Of a stretch of DNA of 64,000 bases, positions 49,750 to 56,954 are shown in pieces. Position 1 is the stretch's first letter. Every line of letters begins with the position of its first letter. The DNA lies in the NCBI RefSeq assembly GCF_016917755.1, contig NZ_CP070326.1, forward strand, positions 1,426,001 through 1,490,000, given 5' to 3'. The position numbers and the translations under genes were made by a program. Under the pieces are notes generated by a model that was given only the letters and a program-made list of their open reading frames with translations, was not told the DNA's origin and searched no databases. Source of the stretch: Streptomyces noursei (GTDB taxonomy: Bacteria > Actinomycetota > Actinomycetes > Streptomycetales > Streptomycetaceae).

Positions 49750-50861
49750 ATGGCAGGACCGTTGTGGGTGGAGCTCTCGTCGGAGGATGAGGCGGAGTTG
49801 GGGCGGCGGTTGAGGGCTCGGGACTTGCCGGTGAATGAGCGGGTGCGGTTGGAATGCGTGCGGCTGTCGGCCCAGGGCCGCAACGCTCCCGAGATCGCGT
49901 CCATTGTCGACCGGCATGTGGTCACCGTGCGCAAAGCTCTGCGCCGGTTCCTTGACGGAAGTTTCGAGGCCCTGGCCGACGCGCCCCGGTCGGGCCGGCC
50001 GCCACGGTGGACGCGCGAGGACCTGGACGCGCTGGAGGCGATGCTGGATACCGCGGCGGCTGAGGGGACCACGTGGACGCTGCCCGCTTTGGCGGAGTGG
50101 CTGCGCCGAGAGCGTGGGGTAAATGTCGATTCTTCCTGGCTGTCGGTGCTGCTGCACCGGGACGGTTTCCGCTGGAAACGTACCCGCGACAGTCTGCGGC
50201 ACAAGGCCGGCCCGGCCCTCCAGGCCGCCGCGTGGGAGCGGCTGGAGGGCCTACGGCTGTACGGCTGAGGGCCGAAGCCGGTACCGAGGATCTGTACTAC
50301 CTGGACGAGTCCGGGTTCTCTCCGACCCTGCCCACCGGTTTCACCTGGGCCCGCACCGGTGTCCGCGCTGTCGTCAAGCGGGAGGACACCAAGAACCGGC
50401 GGGTCAACGTCCTGGGAGCACTGAGCGAGAGCGGGCCAGGCCCCGAACTGGTGTGGAGGGCCGTCGACCACAAAATTGACGCTTCGATGGTTCTCGACTT
50501 CGTCTGCACGCACATCGCACGCCTGCCCAAAGGAACGGACAGTCTCACTGACCCGCCGCCTGGTTGGCGGCGGGTCAGACCGTGCACGATCGTCATGGAC
50601 AACGCCCAGATCCACCACGCCAGACTCTTCAAGGGACGGCGTGAAGAACTGGAGGCCATCGGCGTCCACCTGTTCTACCTCCCACCGCGATCGCCGGAGC
50701 TGAACCTCATCGAGCGCATATGGCGCTCAGTGAAGTACCAGGACATGCCCGTCCGTGCCTACACCAGCACCACCGCACTACACACCGCCGTCGACCAGGC
50801 AATGACCCGACGGGCAACAGCACTGACACCAACCACAGAAGACTTGCTCAAGACCGCTTAG
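49750..50861 (+). CDS. IS630-family transposase with internal -1 frame change
   Basis: The first frame (ATG at 49750 to TGA at 50266) has the N-terminal HTH: PVNERVRLECVRLSAQGRNA then PEIASIVDRHVVTVRKALRR. The second frame (about 50262 to 50861) carries the DDE catalytic core: YYLDESGFSP, IVMDNAQIHHA and RSPELNLIERIWRSVK. The frames overlap at CTGTACGGCTGAGG, and a -1 shift joins GLRLYG to LRAEAGTEDLYYLDE. No clear slippery heptamer is seen, so it may be an indel rather than programmed. A perfect hairpin at 50549-50579 lies inside the second part. Confidence 0.8.
50549..50579. repeat. Perfect 13-bp hairpin inside the IS630 transposase
   Basis: CTGACCCGCCGCC, loop TGGTT, GGCGGCGGGTCAG form an exact stem within coding sequence (SLTDPPPGWRRVRP). 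Its stability is far above what codons need, so it may be a translational or transcriptional control element of the IS. Confidence 0.7.
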
Positions 50862-53227
50862 TAGGCGCGGTCCAGGCCGTCGGTCGGCGATTGCGGGATC
50901 GGGGGCACGGTCGGCAGCGGCTCGAAGCCGAGCGGACCGGAGTGGTTGATCGGGAACGTCGTCGGCATGGTGCCGGTGGCCGCGCCGTACGCGCAGGCGA
51001 CCGCGGCCGAGGCGGCGCCGACCGCCAACTCCCCCGCACCGCCGGGCTTGCCGGTGGTCGGCGGCATGACCACGATCTCCAGTTCGGGCGGGGTGTTCCA
51101 CTGCCGGGTGTAGAAGTAGTTGTCCCAGCTGCCCTCCAGGAACGCCCCGTCCTTGAGGTGCAGGCCCGAGCTGAGCGTGATCGCGATGCCGTCCATGATG
51201 CCGCCCATCATCTGGGCCTGGAGGCCCTTCGGGTTGACGGCGAGGCCGACGTCGACTGCGCAGACGACCTTGGTGACGCGCGGTCCGGTGTAGGCGTCGG
51301 GGACCTTCCGTCCGGTGGTCTCCGGCCGGCAGTCGATCTCGGCGAGCACGGCGACGACCCCGTGGTACTCGGGGTGCACGGCGATGCCCTGCGCCATGCC
51401 GGCCGGCAACTTCCGCCCCCAGCCGCCGAGTTCGGCTACCTTGTCCAGGACGGCCCTGGCCCGGTCGTTCTTGACCAGCTGCTGGCGGAAGCGCAGGCGG
51501 TCCTTGCCCATCTCGTCCGCGAGCCGGTCGATGATCAGCTCTTGCGCGCACCGGACGTTGGGCGAGTAGATGTTGCGCATGCTGCCGGTGTTGAAGCCCT
51601 TGTCCACCTCGTTGAGCAGTTGGGTGGTGAGCCCGAGGTCGTAGGGCGACTGCTGGGTGAGGGTGAAGATGGTCTCGGAGAAGGTGAGGTCACCCACTGG
51701 CAGCTTCGCGGCGGTCGCCGTGATGATCTCCCCGAGGCCGTGCCCGAAGTCGGTGGACACCGAGGTGTGACGCTGTTCATAGGTGAGCACCTTGCCCAGC
51801 GCGTACGACGCCCGTATGCGCGAGGTGGCCATCGGGTGCGTACGGCCCTGCCGGAACTCGTCGGTGCGGTGCCACATGAGCTTGACCGGCTTGCCCATCG
51901 CCTTGGAGATCTCGGCGGCTTCGAGGGCGGCGTCGAAGAACAGTTTGCGGCCGAACGAGCCGCCGCCCTCGGTGACATGCACCGTGACCGCGTGCGGCAA
52001 CAGGCCCAGCTTCGCCGCGATCGCCCCCTGGGCGACGATCGGCGACTTGAGCGCCGCCCAGATCTCCGCCCGGTCCGCCCGCACGTCGGCCACCGCGCAG
52101 TTGGGTTCCAGCGCGCTGTTGCTGGCGAAGTGGAAGGTGAAGGAGCCCTCGACGGTCTTGGCGAGTGGCCCCAACTTCGGTACGGCAAGGGGGATTTCCG
52201 CCGCCTTCAGCTCACGCAGGACGGTCTCGTCCGAAGCCCGCTCCGCCGTCCCCGGACCCCAGAGGACCTTCAGCGCGCGCACCGCGTCGATGCACTGGCC
52301 GAAGGTCCGCGCACGGACCGCCACGCCCGTCGGGATGGTCGCGACATCGGTCACGCCCGGCATCGCCCGTACCGCGTCGAGGTTCTGCACGGACCGCACC
52401 GTGCCGTTGATCGTGGGCGGTCGGCACACCATGGTCGGCGCCGCGCCCGGCACGTGCAGGTCCATGGCGAACTGCTTGCGGCCGGTCACGCTCTCCAGTG
52501 CGTCCACGCGGTTGCGCGCGGTGCCGATGACCGAGAAGGCGGAGCGCGGCTTGAGGTCGGTGGCAACCCGTAGGGTCTTCAGGCTCGCGGCCTTCTCCGC
52601 CAGCGAACCATAGGTGGCACTCCGGCCGTTCGGGGCGGTGATCACCCCGGCCTTGCTGGTCAGCGTGGAGAGTTCGGCGCCGAGCTGCTCGGCCGCGGCC
52701 GCCAAAAGGCGCTTCCTGGCGATCGCGGCGGCGACGCGGATCGGCGTGTAGGTGGAGATGGTGGTGTTGGAGCCGCCGGTGAGCTGGTTGAAGAGCAGCT
52801 CCGGGCGCGCGTCGGCGAGGGTGACGCGGATCTTCTCCAGCGGCAGATCCAGCTCCTCGGCGATCAGCATCGCGGTGGACGTGGTGATGCCCTGGCCCAC
52901 TTCGGCGCGCGGCAGCGCGAACGAGGCCGTGCCGTCGGCGTGCACGTGGATGGTGATGAGGCCGGACGTCGGCAGGGCCGCCGTCGTGAGCATGTCGTTG
53001 AGGTCGAACAGCTCGGTCACCTCGGGGAGCGAGCCGACCGCGGCCTGCGCCGGGGTGCTCCCGGCCACCGCGTCGCCCAGTTGCGCGGCGACCGCGAGGG
53101 TGGGTGCCGCCAGGACGTAGCCGAGGAACCTCCGGCGGCCGATCCCTGCGGGGGCGCGCGAGGCGTCCGGGTCCGCGGCGCCGGCCTCGTCGGGCTCCGG
53201 CGGCAGACGATCCTGAACGTCCATCAT
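50858..53227 (-). CDS. Molybdopterin-binding large subunit of a molybdenum hydroxylase (IorB type)
   Basis: 789 residues. A Tat signal (IGRRRFLGYVLAAPTLAVAA, about residues 29-48) implies export. Molybdenum-cofactor blocks: PRAEVGQGITTSTAMLIAEE, GGSNTTISTYTPIR, TEGGGSFGRKLFFDAALEAA, MGGIMDGIAITLSSGLHLKD and the active-site region TGKPGGAGELAVGAASAAVA with the base Glu. Resembles the large subunit of isoquinoline 1-oxidoreductase, which hydroxylates N-heterocycles or aldehydes with a separate 2Fe-2S subunit and c-type electron acceptor. The TAA stop at 50860-50858 belongs to the inserted IS630; the ancestral stop was TAG. Confidence 0.9.
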   Translation of the reverse strand: MMDVQDRLPPEPDEAGAADPDASRAPAGIGRRRFLGYVLAAPTLAVAAQLGDAVAGSTPAQAAVGSLPEVTELFDLNDMLTTAALPTSGLITIHVHADGTASFALPRAEVGQGITTSTAMLIAEELDLPLEKIRVTLADARPELLFNQLTGGSNTTISTYTPIRVAAAIARKRLLAAAAEQLGAELSTLTSKAGVITAPNGRSATYGSLAEKAASLKTLRVATDLKPRSAFSVIGTARNRVDALESVTGRKQFAMDLHVPGAAPTMVCRPPTINGTVRSVQNLDAVRAMPGVTDVATIPTGVAVRARTFGQCIDAVRALKVLWGPGTAERASDETVLRELKAAEIPLAVPKLGPLAKTVEGSFTFHFASNSALEPNCAVADVRADRAEIWAALKSPIVAQGAIAAKLGLLPHAVTVHVTEGGGSFGRKLFFDAALEAAEISKAMGKPVKLMWHRTDEFRQGRTHPMATSRIRASYALGKVLTYEQRHTSVSTDFGHGLGEIITATAAKLPVGDLTFSETIFTLTQQSPYDLGLTTQLLNEVDKGFNTGSMRNIYSPNVRCAQELIIDRLADEMGKDRLRFRQQLVKNDRARAVLDKVAELGGWGRKLPAGMAQGIAVHPEYHGVVAVLAEIDCRPETTGRKVPDAYTGPRVTKVVCAVDVGLAVNPKGLQAQMMGGIMDGIAITLSSGLHLKDGAFLEGSWDNYFYTRQWNTPPELEIVVMPPTTGKPGGAGELAVGAASAAVACAYGAATGTMPTTFPINHSGPLGFEPLPTVPPIPQSPTDGLDRAY

Positions 53228-53502
53228 CTGTCCTCTCGTGGAGCATCGTTGATCGGCCTACCGGATGGTAGCGAAAGCGTGCTCACGACAAAACACGAGG
53301 GACGACACCTCCGTCCGCGCTGCCTGTGGCCGTGTCTGTCGTCGCACAGACACAGCACTCCGAGGGGCGGCGGAAACGCCCGGAGTCCGCCGTGCACCGC
53401 TTACCGGGTTCCGGCCAGCGTTGGCCGAATCGGCTCTGCCGTACCGCTCCGCGTCGCCTTAGCTTTGAGCCTTTGAAGATCGTCAGGAAGGCGAGTCGAA
53501 GA

Positions 53503-53958
53503 ATGGCACTGGGCGACAGAATGAGACGGTTCTCCGCTTCCTCCGCGGGGCGTCGACTGGCAACGTTCGGCACGGTCGCGGGCATCGCCGCGGCATCGGT
53601 CATCGCGGTCCCGGGTACCGCCGACGCGGCGACGACGGGGGCCTACAACGGCGTCTGCGGCCCGGGTTTCGTGGTCATAGACTCCCTGCCCGTCGGAAAC
53701 GAGGGCACGGTGTACCTCACGTACCAGAAGTCCTCCGGGAGCAACTGCGCGGTCAGCGTCCGCAAGGGAACGGGCGGGCCGATCGCCATGTCGGTCTCCC
53801 TCGCGCGCTCCGACGACCCCTCGACGCGGATCTCGGACGAGGGCGACTACACCACGTACGCCGGTCCGGTGTGGGTCAACGCCCGCGGGGCGTGCGTCGA
53901 CTGGGGCGGCGTCGTCGGCGCCGGCTACAGCCACCGGGAGAACGACCACTGCGGCTGA
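53503..53958 (+). CDS. Spore-associated protein A-like secreted protein
   Basis: 151 residues. Signal peptide region GRRLATFGTVAGIAAASVIA ends at ADAA. The mature part (YNGVCGPGFVVIDSLPVGNE, VYLTYQKSSGSNCAVSVRKG, ACVDWGGVVGAGYSHRENDH) matches spore-associated/secreted proteins of Streptomyces with four Cys that could form two disulfides. ATG at 53503 after a weak AGGAAGGCG. Expected in the extracellular space or on spores; activity unknown. Confidence 0.8.
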   Translation: MALGDRMRRFSASSAGRRLATFGTVAGIAAASVIAVPGTADAATTGAYNGVCGPGFVVIDSLPVGNEGTVYLTYQKSSGSNCAVSVRKGTGGPIAMSVSLARSDDPSTRISDEGDYTTYAGPVWVNARGACVDWGGVVGAGYSHRENDHCG

Positions 53959-54078
53959 GGGCCGCTGTCACACGGTGAGTTGACGCGCCATCAGGGGGTG
54001 GTGCCGGGCACCGCCCCCCTTCGTCCTCATCACCGAACGGGACGTCTCGCCCCGGGCACGGGGGCTCCGAGGCGCACC

Positions 54079-55281
54079 ATGAGCGGCATGAACTCTATGA
54101 ACGACATGAGCGGCGTCAACGGCATGGGTGGCATGGGTGGCATGAGTGGCATGAGCGGGCCGGGTGGTGCGGACGACGTGGTCGACGGGGACGCGGTGAC
54201 GTCGCGGTACGACGGGGAGGTCCTGGAGCGGGGCGGCCGGCCCGGGGATGCCTGGGAGGGAGTCGACGCGGCGGCGCTGGCGCAGGCCGTGCGGGCGCAG
54301 GCGGGACGGCCGGTGCCCGGGATCGCGGACATGGCGTCGTATCTGACCGCCCAGGTGTCGGACGCCTCGCACCGTGAGGTCGTGGGCCCGCTGCGGGACG
54401 GGCGGGGGCCCGGCGGCGTCGTGGTGCGGCGCGGCACGGTCATCGCCGCGTGGGGCGATCCGACCCGCGCCGAGATGGCGTTCAGTGCCACCAAGAGCGT
54501 GCTGTCGCTGGTGGGCGGCGTCGCGTTCGACGACGGGAGGCTGCGCCTGGACGAGCCGGTCGTGGAGTCGGTGGACCTCCCCCAGTTCGCCGGCCCGCAC
54601 GGACGCGCGATCACCTGGCGCCACCTCCTCGACCAGACCAGTCAGTGGGAGGGCGAGCTGTGGGGCAAGCCGACGTGGGCGGACGCGCAGAGCACCCGCG
54701 AGGGCACCGAGTCGGCGGGCGGGCCTCCCGGTGAGGGCTGGGCCTACAACGACGTCCGCGTGAACCTCACGGCGCTCGCGCTCACGGTCCTGTCCGGGCG
54801 CGCCCTTCCGGAGGTGCTGCGCGAGCGCGTCATGACGGCGATAGGCGCCGTTGGTGAGTGGTCCTGGCACGGCTACCGGAACTCGGTGGTCGACCTCGAC
54901 GGCGCCCGGGTGCCGGTGGTCTCCGGCGGGGCGCACTGGGGCGGTGGCCTGTGGATCAGCGCCCTGGACCTGGCCCGCATCGGCCAGCTCTGTCTGCGCG
55001 GCGGGGAGTGGGACGGGCAACGGGTCCTCTCGCGCCGCTGGATCGAGGAACTGTGGACCCCCTGCGGGGTCAAGCCCAACTACGGCCTGTCCTGGTGGCT
55101 CAACGACAACCGCACCGTATGGCCCCGGGCTCCGCGCACGGGCCGCTGCGCCCGTGGCAACGGGGGCAACCATCTGCTGTGGGTGGACCCGGCGCGCGAT
55201 CTGGTGATCGCCTCGCGCTGGGGCGCGGAGGTCGAGGACCTCCTGGTCGAGGTGTCGAAGGCGGTGGCCCCGCTGGCCTGA
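54079..55281 (+). CDS. Beta-lactamase/penicillin-binding-like serine hydrolase
   Basis: About 400 residues. Catalytic Ser-x-x-Lys in FSATKSVLSL, Tyr-x-Asn as YNDVRVN, and an HWGGGLWISALDLARIGQLC block place it in the class C beta-lactamase/esterase (DUF/beta-lactamase-related) fold. No signal peptide is seen, so cytosolic. The N-terminus is a low-complexity Met/Gly/Ser repeat (GMGGMGGMSGMSG) encoded by tandem GGCATG(G/A)GT units at 54122-54158; the true start could be internal. Likely an esterase or amide hydrolase of unknown substrate. Confidence 0.8.
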   Translation: MSGMNSMNDMSGVNGMGGMGGMSGMSGPGGADDVVDGDAVTSRYDGEVLERGGRPGDAWEGVDAAALAQAVRAQAGRPVPGIADMASYLTAQVSDASHREVVGPLRDGRGPGGVVVRRGTVIAAWGDPTRAEMAFSATKSVLSLVGGVAFDDGRLRLDEPVVESVDLPQFAGPHGRAITWRHLLDQTSQWEGELWGKPTWADAQSTREGTESAGGPPGEGWAYNDVRVNLTALALTVLSGRALPEVLRERVMTAIGAVGEWSWHGYRNSVVDLDGARVPVVSGGAHWGGGLWISALDLARIGQLCLRGGEWDGQRVLSRRWIEELWTPCGVKPNYGLSWWLNDNRTVWPRAPRTGRCARGNGGNHLLWVDPARDLVIASRWGAEVEDLLVEVSKAVAPLA

Positions 55282-55636
55282 TGGCCGCGTCCGGGCGCCT
55301 CGTCGACCGCACCCTGTGACGGGTCGGGGCGACACAGCGCTGGGGGTGCCCGGATTCGTCGCGCCCGAGCGGTGTGCGAGCCGGCCCGCGGCATCGGCGG
55401 CGGGCCGGCTCCCCGGCGCCTCCGCGGGGCGCCTTCCGCCGCCCGCCGCCGGACGGTGCGCAGGCCCGAACGGGCACAGTTCCGGGCAGGGTTTCTGCCC
55501 CCGTCGTTCGGCGCGGCGCACCATTGGACCTCGCCCACCGCTCGGCGTCGCTCAGCACACCGCTCACGGCGGGGCGCCATGTCGCCCTGGCGGAGGTGGA
55601 GTTCTTCCAACGGACCTGACACCGACGCGTCCCTGA
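55282..55636. other. No gene recognised
   Basis: About 355 bases after the serine hydrolase. Several frames are open because of high GC but none has a ribosome site or a recognisable product. It runs into the TetR remnant and may be part of the same decayed gene. Confidence 0.4.
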
Positions 55637-55867
55637 CGCTCCGGCACACCGACCCGGGCGTGTGCCGGCCAGGCCGCCGTGCCGCCCACCGAGGACCCGG
55701 TGGCCGCCGCCCGCGCCCGCTTCGGCGCCGTCGGCACCGGCTACGTCCACTTCGCCCAGCAGGAACCGGGCCTGTTCCGCACCGCCTTCCATGTGCCCGG
55801 CGACATGACCCACGCCGCCGACGACGCCGCCCGGCACGTCATCGACATGATCGAACGCGGGATCTGA
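55637..55867 (+). pseudogene. C-terminal scrap of a TetR-family regulator
   Basis: EDPVAAARARFGAVGTGYVH then FAQQEPGLFRTAFHVPGD matches the start of the TetR WHG-type C-terminal domain, in which this segment follows the HTH. No HTH precedes it, and a stop comes about 25 residues later (MIERGI). It is a degraded regulator. Confidence 0.6.
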
Positions 55868-55913
55868 ACCCGACCACCGCCACGTACCAGGCTGGCCGCC
55901 CCAGCCCTCCGGA

Positions 55914-55936
55914 GCAGGGCAGGGCAGGGCAGGGCA
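55914..55936. repeat. AGGGC tandem repeat
   Basis: Four to five copies of a 5-bp AGGGC unit (GCAGGGCAGGGCAGGGCAGG) in non-coding DNA after the TetR scrap. Confidence 0.6.
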
Positions 55937-56140
55937 ACGGGAGCGTTTCATCGGCATTTCAGCGCTTTCCACGATGATCCAGATGTCACCGCCGAGAACC
56001 CCCGGGCAACAGACGCCGGAGGTGAGGCGGAAGGTACCCGGAGCAGAGAACGCACCGCGCCCTTGGGCGCCGTCGGGGAGGGGCGTAGCGCCGGCGGACG
56101 TTGTCGACCGACCGCTCAAGAGCCCGTACCGAGGTTGGAT

Positions 56141-56821
56141 ATGGCCCCTGAAGAAATCGCCGCCACGTTGAATGATTGGTCGTTGACGTTCGTCGGGGCC
56201 CCTTGTGGTGAGGTCGCCCGGATCCCCGAAGAATGGCGGCCGATCGTCTTTGCCGCCGGCCCGGAAGAACGTCGGCGGCTGGCCCTGTCACTGTGGAACC
56301 AGGGATTTCTCGATCTCGTCCCTGAATTCGCCGAGGTGCTGAACACGCACTGCGTCGATGTGCGCGTCGGTATCACCGACGACTCCCCCGTGCTGGTTTA
56401 TGTCCTGGAGACGGAGGAACGGGAACTGGTTTCCTGGGTCGGCTACGATCCCGGCACTTTCGAGGAACCGGAATTCTGGGAGATTTTCCCGGAAGCAGTG
56501 CAGGTGTTCCTGCGCGAGGTTCATGCCGGGTTCGTCTCGCAGCGCAGGGAGGCGTTCGGCGTGGCACGGCCCGTCGACATGCGCACCGTCGTCGAGTTGG
56601 CGGGGCTCCCCGACGGCGAGCCCGACGGGGAGGGCCGAGCGCGCATCTCGGCGCGGCGCCTGCTGAAGATCACGACCGATGGCGACCGTCTGAAGTACTG
56701 CCTGTCCCCGGATCTCGCGGTGGGAGAGGTCGCGTTGGTCTACGGAGGGGCGATCGTCCCGAAGGACCTCGGTCAGGAATTGGACGATCTGCTGATCTCG
56801 CGCTTCGCCGAACCCTTCTGA
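56141..56821 (+). CDS. Hypothetical acidic protein next to the HTH-NACHT gene
   Basis: 226 residues from MAPEEIAATLNDWSLTFVGA (GAGGTTGG 5 nt upstream). Acidic, Trp- and Phe-containing (FEEPEFWEIFPEAVQVFLRE; FVSQRREAFGVARPVDMRTV), soluble, no signal or membrane segment. Codon use has more A/T-ending codons (GAA, TTT, ATT) than the neighbours, suggesting transfer. It has no domain I can name; an immunity or partner role for the convergent HTH-NACHT gene, 133 nt away, is only a suggestion. Confidence 0.6.
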   Translation: MAPEEIAATLNDWSLTFVGAPCGEVARIPEEWRPIVFAAGPEERRRLALSLWNQGFLDLVPEFAEVLNTHCVDVRVGITDDSPVLVYVLETEERELVSWVGYDPGTFEEPEFWEIFPEAVQVFLREVHAGFVSQRREAFGVARPVDMRTVVELAGLPDGEPDGEGRARISARRLLKITTDGDRLKYCLSPDLAVGEVALVYGGAIVPKDLGQELDDLLISRFAEPF

Positions 56822-56954
56822 CCGGAAGACGGCGAACAAAAGACCGGGGAGCGGAGACCAGGGACGAGCAACGGGACACCGGTAAGCAAGGAATCAGGGA
56901 GGCGCGGACCGGAACCCCGGTGGTGTGCAGGTGTCCCGCCCCGCGCCCGGCCGG

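Larger units (their letters stand above)
49682..50864. mobile_element. IS630-family insertion sequence
   Basis: Terminal inverted repeats CTACTAAGCGGTCTTG (49682-49697) and its complement CAAGACCGCTTAGTAG (50849-50864). The reconstructed target is CTAC-TA-GTAG, consistent with TA duplication and the CTAG preference of this family. The element carries one plus-strand transposase in two frames. It inserted between the two genes of a molybdenum hydroxylase operon. Confidence 0.85.

Noticed and set aside
49192..53227. IS630 insertion as a gene knockout
   Set aside because: The reconstructed junction shows both coding sequences intact; only operon continuity is changed.
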